A stretch of 64,000 bases of DNA from Sphingomonas sp. AX6 (GCF_902506605.1 NZ_LR733979.1:2278008-2342007); one strand, 5' to 3'. Positions 9,863-20,284 are shown, counted from the first letter of the stretch. The notes: generated from the letters alone by a model not told the origin. Numbers and translations are program-made.

Positions 9863-11056
9863 TCAAGCGATGCGAATCACTTCGACCGTCTCGCCCTCTG
9901 CGGCGGCGGGCGTGTTCGCCTGACGCACGATCAGGGCATTGGCGTCGGACAGCGCGCGCAGCATCGACGAGTCCTGCAATCCCAGCGGCGTGACCACCCC
10001 ATCCTTCAGATGCGCGCGGATATGGTCGGCGCGCGGGCCGGTTGCCGTGATCGCGCTGGCGAGCGTCGCCTTGATCGTGCGGGGCCACGGATCGCTGGCA
10101 CCCGACATCTGGCGGATCAAAGGCGCGAGGAACAGGGTCGCGGTGACGAAGGCCGATACGGGATTGCCGGGCAGCCCCAGCACCACGGTTTCGCGCACGC
10201 GCGCGGCCATCATCGGTTTGCCGGGGCGCATCGCGACTTTCCAGAAATCGGGCTTGGCGCCGATATCCTCGAGCGCGGGGCGAACCAGATCGTGATCGCC
10301 CACCGACGCGCCGCCAGTGGTCACCAGAATGTCGGCATCGACCTGCGCGAAGGTGGAGGCGAGGATCGCGCGGTCGTCGGGCAGGATTCCCAGCTGGATC
10401 GGTTCGGCAGGCAGATTGGCGAGCATCGCGACCAGCAGCGCAGTATTGCTTTCGGGAAGTTGACCCTCGCCCAAGGGGACGCCCGGCGGGACGAGTTCGT
10501 CGCCGGTCGCGGCGATCGCGACGCGGATCGGACGGTGAACGGCCACGGTGCCATGCCCCGCCATCGCCGCCAGCGCGATGCGTGACGGGGTGAGATGATC
10601 GCCCGCATGGATCAGCCGTTCGTCCTGCCGGAAATCGAGGCCGCGGGGACGAACATTCGCGCCCTGTGCGGACGGGCCGTCGCCGATGAGCGTCAGCGTG
10701 TCGCCGTCGCGCGCCGCGTCTTCCTGAATCAAAACGGCGTCGGCGCCGGGGGGAAGAATGGCGCCGGTGAAGATACGGACGGCTTGGCCGGGCTCGATCG
10801 TACCCGCGAAGGGGCGACCGGCCGCGCTTTCACCGATGACGGTCAGCGGGCGGGCAAGGTCGTCGAAGCGGATCGCATAGCCGTCCATCGCCGACAGGTC
10901 GGCGGCGGGTTGCGTGCGCAGCGCCATCACGTCGATCGCCGCCCAGCGGTTCGCCGCGGCGTTGAGCGTGACATGCTCGGTGGCGATTTTGGGTGCGAGG
11001 GCCAGCAGGCGAGCTTGCGCTTCACGAACGGGGAGGAGGGGGGGGGCTGTGGTCAT
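9863..11056 (-). CDS. moeA: Molybdopterin molybdenumtransferase MoeA
   Basis: 397 aa. Inserts molybdate into adenylylated molybdopterin in the last step of molybdenum cofactor synthesis. Visible motifs are SAMDGYAI, GAILPPGADAVL (domain III entry), the MPT-binding TTGGASVGDHD and GLPGNPVSAFV. The frame is open to 11191, but MTTAPPLLPVREAQ at 11056 is the conserved start; the 45 residues upstream look unrelated. It lies upstream of lexA and close to moaC (12.2-12.7 kb), separated from moaC by the plus-strand exported protein gene. Confidence 0.95.
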   Translation of the reverse strand: MTTAPPLLPVREAQARLLALAPKIATEHVTLNAAANRWAAIDVMALRTQPAADLSAMDGYAIRFDDLARPLTVIGESAAGRPFAGTIEPGQAVRIFTGAILPPGADAVLIQEDAARDGDTLTLIGDGPSAQGANVRPRGLDFRQDERLIHAGDHLTPSRIALAAMAGHGTVAVHRPIRVAIAATGDELVPPGVPLGEGQLPESNTALLVAMLANLPAEPIQLGILPDDRAILASTFAQVDADILVTTGGASVGDHDLVRPALEDIGAKPDFWKVAMRPGKPMMAARVRETVVLGLPGNPVSAFVTATLFLAPLIRQMSGASDPWPRTIKATLASAITATGPRADHIRAHLKDGVVTPLGLQDSSMLRALSDANALIVRQANTPAAAEGETVEVIRIA

Positions 11057-11192
11057 GGGTCGGCGCGGTAGCATTATCGAACGGGGGAACGACACCCCCT
11101 GTGACGGATCGCGGCATTTCGGTGGAAAGAATGCGTGGAGAAGGGTTAGGGTCGGGACTGATAGCACATCGAGCGCCGATAAGGGGAGCACA

Positions 11193-12146
11193 ATGCAATT
11201 CGGCCTTTACGCGATCGTCGGCCTTCTGGCGGTCGCAGCTTCGAACGATTGCGCAATCGCTCAATCGGCTGACGAGGCCACGCATCGCCACATTGCCGCG
11301 GCCGGGTTCATACCCTTGCAGGAGATGACGTTTGGCGGTCGTGACGTTCGTCGTGTGCTGCCGATCGATCCCTATGGTTTCCTTCCCATTCCCGGTATCG
11401 AACTTGAACGTCACGGCGGTGGGCGGGTGACCGTGCGAGCGCAGTATCGGCACTGGACCGGCCCGGCCTATCGCGTGTCGGCTGACGAGTGGAACCAAAT
11501 CGCTGCGCTGGAGTCCGCGGCGTTCGCGCCGCCTGGTGAGAACCGCACCAAAACCAGGCCGGGCGTCGTGGTCCATTGCTGGCGCGGATTGCTCGAAGCA
11601 AGCCCATCAAGGGCGGCAAGCTGGTGGGGGTGCAACAGCGGTACTAAGGCGAGCCAGGCCTACACCAAAGCATTGCTTGTGTTGGCCATGGAGAAAAAGG
11701 GATGTCCCGCCAGCGACAATGATGCGCTCCGGCGTTTCTCCGAATGCTTTAGAGATGACGGCACGCTCGACGATCCCGCGCTTCAGACGCAGTTCGCGGC
11801 GTTACGCGATCGTTGGACAACGCAGAGAGTGCCGGGAGCAGACATCCTTGCCCAAGCGCGTCAATCACTGTGGACCGCAAAAGAAGATCGAGTGCCGACC
11901 CGCCTGATGGCGGCACGTCGGGCGGTGTTCGCATTCGGTCAACATCAGAATGCGCTTCGCGATATGCTGCGCAGCAGCTTTACCTTGTTCCGAAACTCCG
12001 TTTCGATGGATACAAGGAGCGCGGCTATTCTTTCGCAGACCCGCAGCCGTTGGGATGAGGATATCAAGGCGCAAAATCAGAACTACGTCACGTTGCTGGA
12101 GGAACTTGCACAATTGCTGGCCGAAGACACCCGACCGCCGGGCTAG
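11193..12146 (+). CDS. Exported protein of unknown function
   Basis: 317 aa. The ATG at 11193 follows a strong ribosome-binding site (AAGGGGAG, 11181-11188). Residues 1-25 form a signal peptide ending CAIAQS. The mature protein has an N-terminal part rich in aromatic and Gly residues (PYGFLPIPGIELERHGGG) and a helical C-terminal half with few charged clusters. Cys residues (VHCW, WGCNSG, KGCPAS, SECF) suggest disulphides. I do not recognise the family. It is transcribed opposite to moeA and moaC on either side, and its base composition is a little less GC-rich than its neighbours. Confidence 0.7.
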   Translation: MQFGLYAIVGLLAVAASNDCAIAQSADEATHRHIAAAGFIPLQEMTFGGRDVRRVLPIDPYGFLPIPGIELERHGGGRVTVRAQYRHWTGPAYRVSADEWNQIAALESAAFAPPGENRTKTRPGVVVHCWRGLLEASPSRAASWWGCNSGTKASQAYTKALLVLAMEKKGCPASDNDALRRFSECFRDDGTLDDPALQTQFAALRDRWTTQRVPGADILAQARQSLWTAKEDRVPTRLMAARRAVFAFGQHQNALRDMLRSSFTLFRNSVSMDTRSAAILSQTRSRWDEDIKAQNQNYVTLLEELAQLLAEDTRPPG

Positions 12147-12244
12147 ACTGCTCTGTACAAGCGCCGCCAAGTCCCTTGCAAATCCACCGCGAAGGTCGAG
12201 CCCGCGCGGATCGGTCCGTTCAAAGTCCCCTAAGGGCAGAGCGA

Positions 12245-12724
12245 TTAAAGAAGGGGCTGGGCTTTCCACTCCCCCGACTTGCCGCCGCTTTTCGCCAGCA
12301 AGCGCACGCCATCGATCACCATCGCGCGATCGATCGCCTTGGCCATGTCGTAGATGGTGAGCAGCGCGACGTTGACGGCGTTCAGCGCCTCCATCTCGAC
12401 GCCGGTTCGGTCGGTGGTGCGCGCGGTCGCTGTGGCTGTGACGCCGGTCTCATCGGGGGTCAAGTCGATGGTCACGCTGGTCAGCGGGATGGGGTGGCAG
12501 AGCGGGATGAGGTCGCTCGTCTTCTTCGCGGCCATGATCCCGGCGATGCGCGCGACGGCCAGGACGTCGCCCTTCTTGACCAGCCCTTGCGCAATCGCAG
12601 TCGCGGCATCGGTCGACATGGTGATGCGGCCGGTGGCGGTGGCTTCGCGCGTCGTAGCGGGTTTGGCGCCGACATCGACCATCTGGGCGGTGCCTTCGGC
12701 GGTCAGGTGGGTGAGCTCACTCAT
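12245..12724 (-). CDS. moaC: Cyclic pyranopterin monophosphate synthase MoaC
   Basis: 159 aa, the normal length. Converts the MoaA product (3',8-cyclo-7,8-dihydro-GTP) to cyclic pyranopterin monophosphate in molybdenum cofactor synthesis. Shows the family signatures MVDV near the N-terminus, [14 protein letters not shown] (His77) and the C-terminal [11 protein letters not shown]. Its ATG overlaps the trpC stop as ATGA, so it is the last gene of a trpG-trpD-trpC-moaC unit. Confidence 0.97.
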   Translation of the reverse strand: MSELTHLTAEGTAQMVDVGAKPATTREATATGRITMSTDAATAIAQGLVKKGDVLAVARIAGIMAAKKTSDLIPLCHPIPLTSVTIDLTPDETGVTATATARTTDRTGVEMEALNAVNVALLTIYDMAKAIDRAMVIDGVRLLAKSGGKSGEWKAQPLL

Positions 12725-13503
12725 GCCACCAGCGCCCGGGTCGCGGCTTCCACGTCATCCTCGCGCATCAACGCCTCGCCGATCAGGAAGCATCGGATAT
12801 CGTGTTCGGCCAGCGCATCCAAATCCGCGCGGGTCCGGATGCCGCTTTCCGCGACAAAGGTGCAGTCCTTCGGCGCGCTCGCGACCAGGTCGAAGGTTTT
12901 CTGAAAATCGACCTCGAACGTCTTGAGATTACGGTTGTTGACGCCGATCAGTTTCGATCGGAGCGTGCCTGCGCGTTCCATTTCACCGGCACCATGCACC
13001 TCCACCAACACATCCATGCCCAGCTCGATCGCGGCGTCCTCGATCTCCGCCATCTGCGCGTCTTCCAGCGCGGCAACGATGATCAGGATCGCATCGGCAC
13101 CCATCGCGCGCGCCTCCAGCACTTGCCAGGGATCGATCATGAAATCCTTGCGCAGCACCGGTAGCGAACAGGCGGCGCGGGCGGCGATCAGATAATCGGG
13201 CGACCCTTCGAAATAATCGCGATCGGTCAGCACCGACAGGCAAGTCGCACCCCCGGCGGCATAGGCGCGGGCGTGCGCGGGCGGATCGAAATCGGCGCGG
13301 ATCAGGCCTTTGGACGGGCTGGCCTTCTTGATTTCGGCGATCAGCGCATAGCCGTGGCGCGCTTTCGCATCGAGCGCGGCCTTGAATCCGCGCGGCGGGG
13401 TCTGGTTGCCCGCGCGCGTCTGAATATCGGACAGGCTGTACGCGGCCTTGCCCGCTGCGACTTCATCTCGCTTGGTCGCGAGTATTCTGTCGAGCATGGT
13501 CAT
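12721..13503 (-). CDS. trpC: Indole-3-glycerol phosphate synthase
   Basis: 260 aa TIM-barrel enzyme closing the indole ring in tryptophan synthesis. Motifs: [45 protein letters not shown] and FVAESGI, all at normal spacing, with no fused TrpF domain. The ATG at 13503 overlaps the trpD stop (ATGA); a second in-frame ATG at 13497 is also possible. It overlaps moaC downstream. Confidence 0.97.
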   Translation of the reverse strand: MTMLDRILATKRDEVAAGKAAYSLSDIQTRAGNQTPPRGFKAALDAKARHGYALIAEIKKASPSKGLIRADFDPPAHARAYAAGGATCLSVLTDRDYFEGSPDYLIAARAACSLPVLRKDFMIDPWQVLEARAMGADAILIIVAALEDAQMAEIEDAAIELGMDVLVEVHGAGEMERAGTLRSKLIGVNNRNLKTFEVDFQKTFDLVASAPKDCTFVAESGIRTRADLDALAEHDIRCFLIGEALMREDDVEAATRALVA

Positions 13504-14486
13504 TGGTACGCGATCCAGCACTCGAGCAGGGCCTTGGCGAGTCCGTTGTCGAGCACTTCGCGCGCTTCCTCCGCGCCATCGACCAAATTGTCCACACGCC
13601 CCGCGACCATCAAGGCGGCGGCGGCGTTGAGCAGCACCGCGTCGCGATACGCGCCGACTTCGCCCAGCAGCAAGCGGCGCAGCGCTTCGGCATTTTCGGG
13701 GGCTTCACCGCCGCGGATGGCGGAGAGCGGGTGGCGCGGCAGGCCAGCATCCTCGGGCGCGATGCGCGGTGCCATGGTCAGGCTGCCGACGCTGACCGCG
13801 ACGCTCGGCCCGGCGGTCGACAATTCGTCCAGATTATCTTCACCCGATACCACAAGCGCGGCTTCCGTGCCCAGCAGCCCCAACGCTTCGGCATACACCG
13901 GCGCGTAATCGGGTCGCGCGATGCCGATCAACTGGCGACCCACCCGCGCGGGGTTCGCCAGCGGTCCCATCAGGTTGAAAATCGTGCGCTTGCCGATCCG
14001 CTTTCGAATGGGGGTAATGCGGCGCATCGCCGGATGGTGATTGGCGGCGAACAGAAAGGCGATGCCGATTTCGTTGAGCGTCGCCTCTGCCGTGATCGCT
14101 GCACGGTCGAGGTCGAGGCCAAGTGCTTCGAGCGTGTCCGCTGCGCCCGCTTTCGACGATGCCGCGCGGTTGCCATGCTTGGCGACCGGCACGCCGCACC
14201 CTGCGACGACGATCGCAACCGCAGTGGAGACGTTGAGCGTATGGTGCCCATCGCCGCCGGTGCCGCACACGTCGATCGCGCCTTCGGGTGCGCGGACCGT
14301 AATCATCCGCTCGCGAAGGGCGCGGGCCGCTTCGGCGATTTCGATGCTGGTCTCACCGCGTTCGGTAAGCGCGACAAGGAAGGCGGCGATGGCGTCGTCG
14401 CTGACGGTGCCGTCGAGGATAGCGGCAAAGGCTTCGCGCGCACTTTCGTGGCTGAGCGGGGTTGAGGGGTTGGGGAGGAAGCTCAT
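13500..14486 (-). CDS. trpD: Anthranilate phosphoribosyltransferase
   Basis: 328 aa. Transfers phosphoribose from PRPP to anthranilate. The PRPP-binding CGTGGDG, the HTLNVST segment, [20 protein letters not shown] and the [10 protein letters not shown] block are intact. The start overlaps the trpG stop and the stop overlaps the trpC start, both as ATGA, so the three enzymes are tightly coupled. Confidence 0.97.
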   Translation of the reverse strand: MSFLPNPSTPLSHESAREAFAAILDGTVSDDAIAAFLVALTERGETSIEIAEAARALRERMITVRAPEGAIDVCGTGGDGHHTLNVSTAVAIVVAGCGVPVAKHGNRAASSKAGAADTLEALGLDLDRAAITAEATLNEIGIAFLFAANHHPAMRRITPIRKRIGKRTIFNLMGPLANPARVGRQLIGIARPDYAPVYAEALGLLGTEAALVVSGEDNLDELSTAGPSVAVSVGSLTMAPRIAPEDAGLPRHPLSAIRGGEAPENAEALRRLLLGEVGAYRDAVLLNAAAALMVAGRVDNLVDGAEEAREVLDNGLAKALLECWIAYQ

Positions 14487-15070
14487 ATCGACAACTCCTT
14501 CACCGACATCCCGGCCACCCGCATGAAATTCGCCAGCATGGCGTGACCATGTTCGGTGGCGATGCTCTCTGGGTGGAACTGCACCCCATGGATCGGCAAG
14601 TCGTGGTGGCGGAAACCCATCACCTTCGCGTCATCGCTCGTGGCGTTCACCACCAGGCACTCGGGCACATCCTCGACCACCAACGAGTGATAACGCGTGG
14701 CGATGAAGGGAGAAGGCAATCCCTCGAACAGCCCGGTTCCGTCATGCGTTACCGGACACGTCTTGCCATGCATCAGACCCCCGCGGACCACCCGCCCGCC
14801 GAAATGCTGGCCGATTGCCTGATGCCCCAGGCACACGCCCAAGAGCGGCGTCCGTGCTGCCGCGCAGGCCTGTACCAATTCCAGCGAAATGCCCGCTTCA
14901 TTGGGGGTGCAGGGGCCTGGCGAAATGAGGATCGCGTCCGCACCGCTTGCCAGCGCTTCGGCTGCGGTCATCGCATCGTTGCGCTCGACGCGCACCTCTG
15001 CGCCCAATTCCATTAGATAATGGACCAGGTTCCAGGTGAAGCTGTCGTAATTGTCGATGACCAGGATCAT
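14483..15070 (-). CDS. trpG: Anthranilate synthase glutamine amidotransferase subunit
   Basis: 195 aa class I glutamine amidotransferase supplying ammonia to TrpE; it may also serve PabB as PabA. Catalytic Cys80 lies in [12 protein letters not shown] and the His-Glu pair in [14 protein letters not shown]. The ATG at 15070 gives the canonical [19 protein letters not shown] start; the 11 residues upstream are not conserved. trpE lies 0.6 kb upstream, separated by an oppositely oriented exported protein gene. Confidence 0.95.
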   Translation of the reverse strand: MILVIDNYDSFTWNLVHYLMELGAEVRVERNDAMTAAEALASGADAILISPGPCTPNEAGISLELVQACAAARTPLLGVCLGHQAIGQHFGGRVVRGGLMHGKTCPVTHDGTGLFEGLPSPFIATRYHSLVVEDVPECLVVNATSDDAKVMGFRHHDLPIHGVQFHPESIATEHGHAMLANFMRVAGMSVKELSI

Positions 15071-15190
15071 GATGCGCCCGCCATAGCGCGCTTGGCGGCA
15101 CACGCAACGATAGGAGATGTTTAGGCGTTCATGTAGCAGTAAGCCGCCCCGCGTCAGCGTGCGGCGTCATAACTCGGAAGGTTCGTAAAC

Positions 15191-15592
15191 ATGGTTCGCC
15201 TGATTGTCGCTGCGGTTGCCCTGACGCTACCCGGTGCGGCATTCGCGCAGGACGCAGCGCAAGAAGGCCCACCCGAGCGGGTGCGTAGTGTGGTGCTGTA
15301 TGGCGATCAGAAATGTCCCGAACCTACCGAGGAGGGCGAAGTCGTGGTGTGCGCGAAGGGCGACGATTCGCCTTATCGCATCCCCAGCGAATTGCGGGAG
15401 TCGGTCGAACGCCCCGATGCGACCAGCTGGGGCGTACGCGTCAACGACGTGATGAATTTCGCCAACCAGACCTTGCCCAATAGCTGTTCGCCGATCGGAT
15501 CGGGCGGGCAGAGCGGCTGTACGAGCCAGATGCTGCGCAACTGGGCCGCCGAGCGAGCGGCGCAAAAACGGCGCGACGCGATCATCCCGTAG
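15191..15592 (+). CDS. Small exported protein, unknown function
   Basis: 133 aa with a clear signal peptide (MVRLIVAAVALTLPGAAFAQ, cleavage after AFA). The mature part has four Cys (KCPEP, VVCAK, NSCSP, SGCTS) that could form two disulphides and ends in a charged helix (AAERAAQKRRDAIIP). I do not know a name for it; proteins of this style are common and uncharacterised in sphingomonads. It lies on the plus strand between trpG and trpE and is followed by a 23-bp inverted repeat. Confidence 0.75.
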   Translation: MVRLIVAAVALTLPGAAFAQDAAQEGPPERVRSVVLYGDQKCPEPTEEGEVVVCAKGDDSPYRIPSELRESVERPDATSWGVRVNDVMNFANQTLPNSCSPIGSGGQSGCTSQMLRNWAAERAAQKRRDAIIP

Positions 15593-15607
15593 CAACAACA
15601 CCCGTTC

Positions 15608-15672
15608 GTTTCGAGCGAAGTCGAGAAACGTGATCTTGGCGCTTGCGAGCGTTTCTCGACTTCGCTCGAAAC
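15608..15672. repeat. Class A inverted-repeat element (perfect 23-bp arms)
   Basis: Arms at 15608-15630 and 15650-15672 are perfect reverse complements with a 19-nt spacer; the arm core is TTTCGAGCGAAGTCGAGAAA. It lies between the converging 15191 gene and trpE, so it may act as a bidirectional terminator, but no immediate T-run follows the stem. A near-identical element occurs at 22667-22732. Confidence 0.9.
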
Positions 15673-15686
15673 AAGCGGAGTTGGTT

Positions 15687-17195
15687 TTATTGACCGTGAA
15701 GGGGCTCGCTGGCCCGCGCGATCGCCTCGCGCGCTGCCGCAAATAGCGCGCCAGCCTTCGCCTCGCATTCGCGCTGTTCGTACGCTGGATCGCTGTCCGC
15801 TACGATGCCAGCACCCGCCTGCACATGCATCATGCCATCCTTCACCACCGCGGTCCGCAACACGATGCACGAATCCATCGATCCGTCAGGCGAGAAATAT
15901 CCGACGCCGCCGGCATAAGCCCCGCGCGTCTCCGCCTCCAGCTCGGCAATGATCTGGCACGCGCGCACCTTGGGCGCACCCGATACCGTGCCCGCCGGAA
16001 AGCCCGCGAACAACGCGTCGAGCGCGTCCTTGTCCGACGAGAGTTCGCCGACCACGTTCGAGACGATATGCATGACGTGGCTGTAAAATTCGACCGTATA
16101 GCTGTCGGTGACGCGCACGCTGCCCTGGGTCGCGACACGCCCGACATCGTTGCGACCGAGGTCGAGCAGCATCAGATGCTCGGCACGCTCCTTTGGGTCG
16201 GCGAGCAAGTCGGCGCGGTTGCTCTCATCGTGCGCCGCGGTGCGTCCGCGCGGCCGCGTCCCCGCGATCGGTCGGATCGTCACTTCGCCGTCGCGCGCGC
16301 GGACCAGGATTTCGGGGCTCGATCCCGTCAGCGCAAAGCCAGGCAGGTCGAGGTGATAGAGAAACGGCGAAGGATTGATCCGCCGCAGCGCCCGGTAAAG
16401 TTCGAACGGCGGCAGCGCAAACGGCGCGGTAAATCGCTGGGCGAGCACCACCTGAAAGATATCCCCCGCCGCGATATAATCCTTCGCGGCCCCAACCATC
16501 TCGGCATAGCGTCCGGCGGGTAGCTGGGGCTCTGGCACGACATCCTGCGGCTCGGCGCGCGCAGGCGTGGGCAGGGCGGCATTCGCCAACAGCGCGATCG
16601 TCGCGTCGATCCGCTCGGCCGCCGCGTCGATCGACCCGTCGGGCCAAACCGGCGCGATCACGAACAGCGCGTCGGCCAGCCGGTCGAACACCAGCAATAT
16701 CGTCGGCCGGACGAAGATCATGTCGGGCAGGCCCAGCGGATTGGCGGGCGGACGCGGCAGGCTCTCAACCAGCCCGACCGTCTCATAACCGAAGTAGCCG
16801 ACCAGACAGGCGAGCGCTCGGGGCAATTCGGCAGGCACGTCCATCCGGCACCGCGCGACTAGATCGCGCAGCGCCGCCAGCGTCGGTTGCTCGCATTCCG
16901 CAAAGGCGTCGCGGTTCGTCAGCCAGTGCGGATTGATCGCGGCGCTCTGTCCCTCGGCGCGAAACACCAGGTCTGGGGCGAGCCCGATCAGGCTGTGCCG
17001 CCCGCGCACCGCGCCGCCCTCCACCGATTCGAGCAGGAAATCGCCGCGACCCGGCTCGATCAGTTTAAGCGCGGCCGCGACCGGCGTTTCGGTGTCGGCG
17101 ATCAGCCGCCGCCAGACCAGCGCGGGGTGGCCCCCGGCATGGGCGGCGCGTGCGGCCTCCAGACCCTCTACCGCGCCGCCGCCCGCTTCTTTCAT
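15687..17195 (-). CDS. trpE: Anthranilate synthase component I
   Basis: 502 aa chorismate-using enzyme of the first committed step of tryptophan synthesis, working with TrpG. The C-terminal chorismate-binding half shows GDIFQVVLAQRF, PSPFLYHLDLPGF, IAGTRPRGRT, LDLGRNDVGRVA and the FPAGTVSGAPKVRA block. The N-terminal regulatory part contains the LLESVEGG segment used for tryptophan feedback in the family. The start is 7 bp after the ppiD stop, so ppiD-trpE is one transcript. No leader peptide or attenuator was seen. Confidence 0.96.
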   Translation of the reverse strand: MKEAGGGAVEGLEAARAAHAGGHPALVWRRLIADTETPVAAALKLIEPGRGDFLLESVEGGAVRGRHSLIGLAPDLVFRAEGQSAAINPHWLTNRDAFAECEQPTLAALRDLVARCRMDVPAELPRALACLVGYFGYETVGLVESLPRPPANPLGLPDMIFVRPTILLVFDRLADALFVIAPVWPDGSIDAAAERIDATIALLANAALPTPARAEPQDVVPEPQLPAGRYAEMVGAAKDYIAAGDIFQVVLAQRFTAPFALPPFELYRALRRINPSPFLYHLDLPGFALTGSSPEILVRARDGEVTIRPIAGTRPRGRTAAHDESNRADLLADPKERAEHLMLLDLGRNDVGRVATQGSVRVTDSYTVEFYSHVMHIVSNVVGELSSDKDALDALFAGFPAGTVSGAPKVRACQIIAELEAETRGAYAGGVGYFSPDGSMDSCIVLRTAVVKDGMMHVQAGAGIVADSDPAYEQRECEAKAGALFAAAREAIARASEPLHGQ

Positions 17196-17202
17196 GCCGC
17201 GA

Positions 17203-19143
17203 TCAGTTCGCGATGTTGCCGGTCAGCGTATTGCGCAAAGTCTGCACGGCGGCTTCATTACGGGTCGTCCCGATGCGACGGCGTACGGCCTGCGCGAACT
17301 GCTGGGCATATTCCTGGCCGACGATCTGGCCGAGCGCACCGCGCGTGCCATTCAACAACTGCGCATTGCCGCGCGCATTGCCCGGTTCGACCTCGCTTAG
17401 CTGGACCACGAAGAACCCGGCATTGCCCGGTGCCTCGACCACACGGGCCGCGCCCTGACGCAGGTTGAACAGCGTCTGCAGCGGCACATTGCCCTGTGCC
17501 TGCCCCAGTTCGCCGCGCTGCGCATTCAACGACTGGACCTGTGCCGCGACACCGCCGCTGCTGGCAGCCTGCGCCAGTGGCGTGCCGGTGTTCACCGCGC
17601 GCAGGATCGCGTCGGCGCGCGCGCTCGCCTGACGCTTGGCATTGTCGATGCGATAATCCCCTGCGACGCCCGCGCGGATTTCATTCAGCGGGCGCGGGGC
17701 AGAGGGTTGGATGCGTTCGAGCGCGACGAGCGCGAACGCGCCCGCTTCGCCGACCGGCACCATCTGCGGCTGATCGCCTTCCTCGAACCCGAACACTGCT
17801 TCGGCAACCGAGCGGACGATCGGCGACACTTCGGCATCGGGTGCCTGACCCAGCGCACGGCCATTGACGAACAACGCATCGGTGCGCTGCGCCTGAAGCC
17901 CCAATTGCGTCACGGTTTCGTCAAAGGTCGACCCGTCGCTGATCGCCTCGTCGATGTTATCCTGAAGCTCGGCCAGCGCCTGGGCAGTCTTTTGCGCGGT
18001 CAGCGTTTCGGTCAGTTCATCGCGCACCTGATCCAGGCTGCGCCCGGCGATCTGTTCGACGCCGGCGACTTGCAGGACATAGAAACTGCCCGAGCCCTGA
18101 ACCGGGCCGACGACGGCGCCCTGTTCGGCCCCGAAGGCGGCTTCGGCGGCGGCGGCGTTGGTCTGGCCGGCATAGGCGGTGCGGTTGACGTCGCTCACCG
18201 TGGTCGCCGACAGCCCGGCGGCGCTAGCGGCGGCGTCGATCGACGTGCCGCCGCGAACCTTCTGCGCAATCTGGGTGGCAATGTTGCGGTCGAGCGCCAC
18301 GACCTGGCGGATCGTCCGCTGTTCGGTGGCTGCGAACCGCGCGCGTTCCTTTTGATAAAGCTGCTGGATTTCGGCATCGGTCGGTGTAGCGCTGGCGGCG
18401 ACGCTCTCGGTCGAAATCGTCGCATAGCGCGCCACGCGGCGTTCCGCGACGGTGTAGCGTGCGCGGTTCTGCGCGTAATATTGCTGCAACTGCTGGTCGG
18501 TAGGCGCGGGGCCGGGGTCCATCGATTTGGTCTGGACGAACGCGACCGAACCGGCGCGACGCTCAAGCAACAGCGACGCATAGGGCAGGGCCACCTGCGC
18601 GGGCACCTGACGCGCGCCCAACGTCGGGGCGGTCAGCCACTGGGCGATGGTTTCGCGCCGGATGTCTTCGCGCAGCATGTCGGGGGTGATCCCCTGTTGC
18701 GCCAGGGCTTGCTCGAACTGCTGCTGATTGAACTGGCCGTCAAACCCCTGGAACGCCGGGATGCTCGCGATCTGGCCATCGACATAACGCTGGCTGACGA
18801 GCAGACCGGTCTCCGCACCGAATTGTTCCAGCGCGATGCCGTTGATCATCTGTTCCAGCACCTGGTTCAGCCCGCCCTGTTCGACGAACTGCGCCATCGT
18901 CAGCGTGGGATTCTCGCGGCGCAGCGCTTCGACCGCGTTGCGCATCCGGTCCTGCAGGGACTGTTCGGTGATCGCGACGTTGCCGACCTGCGCAACCTGA
19001 CCCGAAGGTTGCGCCGTCGTGCCGCCCGGCGACATCATGTTGATGTCGCTGAGCGCAAAGGCCAGCGCGATCACGCCAAGCGCGACGAACGTGATGATAA
19101 GGCCGACCTTGGAATTGATGGCCTTGCGAATTCCGGAGAGCAT
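17203..19143 (-). CDS. ppiD: PpiD-type periplasmic peptidyl-prolyl isomerase/chaperone
   Basis: 646 aa. A short cytoplasmic N-terminus is followed by one TM anchor (~residues 13-32, VGLIITFVALGVIALAFAL), a SurA_N-type chaperone region (~45-190) and PPIC-like parvulin regions in the centre, with an extended helical C-terminus. The overall plan matches PpiD, which helps fold proteins leaving the Sec translocon. Parvulin catalytic residues are poorly conserved, as is common in PpiD, so a holdase role is more likely than isomerase activity. It is upstream of trpE and divergent from tpiA. Confidence 0.9.
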   Translation of the reverse strand: MLSGIRKAINSKVGLIITFVALGVIALAFALSDINMMSPGGTTAQPSGQVAQVGNVAITEQSLQDRMRNAVEALRRENPTLTMAQFVEQGGLNQVLEQMINGIALEQFGAETGLLVSQRYVDGQIASIPAFQGFDGQFNQQQFEQALAQQGITPDMLREDIRRETIAQWLTAPTLGARQVPAQVALPYASLLLERRAGSVAFVQTKSMDPGPAPTDQQLQQYYAQNRARYTVAERRVARYATISTESVAASATPTDAEIQQLYQKERARFAATEQRTIRQVVALDRNIATQIAQKVRGGTSIDAAASAAGLSATTVSDVNRTAYAGQTNAAAAEAAFGAEQGAVVGPVQGSGSFYVLQVAGVEQIAGRSLDQVRDELTETLTAQKTAQALAELQDNIDEAISDGSTFDETVTQLGLQAQRTDALFVNGRALGQAPDAEVSPIVRSVAEAVFGFEEGDQPQMVPVGEAGAFALVALERIQPSAPRPLNEIRAGVAGDYRIDNAKRQASARADAILRAVNTGTPLAQAASSGGVAAQVQSLNAQRGELGQAQGNVPLQTLFNLRQGAARVVEAPGNAGFFVVQLSEVEPGNARGNAQLLNGTRGALGQIVGQEYAQQFAQAVRRRIGTTRNEAAVQTLRNTLTGNIAN

Positions 19144-19271
19144 CTGGGTCCGATCAAATGATGGTGTTGCAAGCCGCTTTAGGGGCGCGGGACGAACGCT
19201 TCAAGCTTGCGGCGTGTCGCGTATCGGCTAAGCGGGCGGCATAAGACATAAGGTCGGTATCGGGGGAAGAA

Positions 19272-20027
19272 ATGAGCTACAAGCGTCGCAAGCTGGTCGC
19301 GGGCAATTGGAAGATGTTCGGGACGCGCGCGTCGCTGGGCGAAGTAACCGCCATCGCCGATGCCGCCGCCGCCTACTCATCGGTCGACGTCGCGTTGTGC
19401 GTCCCCTTCACGCTGATCGCCCCAGCCGCGGAAGCCGCGCCCTCGCTGGCGGTAGGCGCGCAGGACGTGCATGAAAATGCCGAGGGTGCGCATACCGGCT
19501 GCATCTCGGCGGCGATGCTTGCCGATTCGGGCGCGCGCCTGACCATCGTCGGCCATAGCGAACGCCGCGCCGACCAGCACGAAACCAGCCACGATGTCTG
19601 GGCCAAGGCCGCAGCCGCCCATCGCGGCGGCCTGAACGTCATCCTCTGCGTCGGAGAGACCGAGGCCGAGCGCGACGCCGGGCGCGCCGAACGCATCGTC
19701 CAGTCGCAGATCGAAAAATCGGTCCCCGACGACGCAAGCGGAGACTGGTTCACACTCGCCTACGAACCCCGCTGGGCCATCGGCACCGGCCGCACCCCGA
19801 CCCCGGACGAAATCGCCGCCATCCACGCCATCGCCCGCGCCAAGCTCCGCCAGATGGTCGGCGACGCCGCCGACGGCATCCGCATTTTGTACGGCGGATC
19901 AGTCAACGGATCGAACGCCGCGACGATCTTGGCGATCGAACATGTCGACGGCGCGCTGGTCGGCGGCGCGAGTTTAACGGGCGAGAAGTTCGTACCGATC
20001 ATCGAGGCGGCGGCGCGGGTGGCGTAA
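19272..20027 (+). CDS. tpiA: Triosephosphate isomerase
   Basis: 251 aa TIM barrel interconverting dihydroxyacetone phosphate and glyceraldehyde 3-phosphate. The catalytic set is complete: Lys14 in AGNWKMFG, His95 in IVGHSERR and Glu165 in LAYEPRWAIGTG; the phosphate loop LYGGSVNG and C-terminal ALVGGASL are present. It is divergent from ppiD with a 128-bp intergenic region. Confidence 0.98.
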   Translation: MSYKRRKLVAGNWKMFGTRASLGEVTAIADAAAAYSSVDVALCVPFTLIAPAAEAAPSLAVGAQDVHENAEGAHTGCISAAMLADSGARLTIVGHSERRADQHETSHDVWAKAAAAHRGGLNVILCVGETEAERDAGRAERIVQSQIEKSVPDDASGDWFTLAYEPRWAIGTGRTPTPDEIAAIHAIARAKLRQMVGDAADGIRILYGGSVNGSNAATILAIEHVDGALVGGASLTGEKFVPIIEAAARVA

Positions 20028-20054
20028 AGGGAGCCGTCTTCCTCCCCACCACCC

Positions 20055-20085
20055 GTCACCCCGGCCGAAGTGCCGGGGTCCGCCG
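20055..20085. repeat. Class C half element downstream of tpiA
   Basis: A single arm of the GTCACCCCGGCCGAAGTGCC type, matching the arms of the full element at 39082-39190. It can fold on itself (CCCGGCC/GGCCGGG-like pairing) and lies 28 bp after the tpiA stop. The partner arm is not found nearby. The remaining 200 bp to the next gene hold nothing recognisable. Confidence 0.7.
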
Positions 20086-20284
20086 AACCGCACGCGTTTC
20101 GCCCCGCGACTCCAACCTCGAAGCAAGCCACGCCCCGACGACCGATCAACCCGAGGTCAGTCCCACGGTTGGCATCCACAGTCGGCAGCCGAAACTATAG
20201 CGACGGTTTGCGGCAAATGTCCGCAAACGACCCCATAGTTGACATTGAAGTGTCGCTTAGGACGCTTGAAGAACTTTCGGTCCC

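Noticed and set aside
17196..17202. trp attenuator or leader peptide before trpE
   Set aside because: trpE begins 7 bp after ppiD, leaving no room for a leader.
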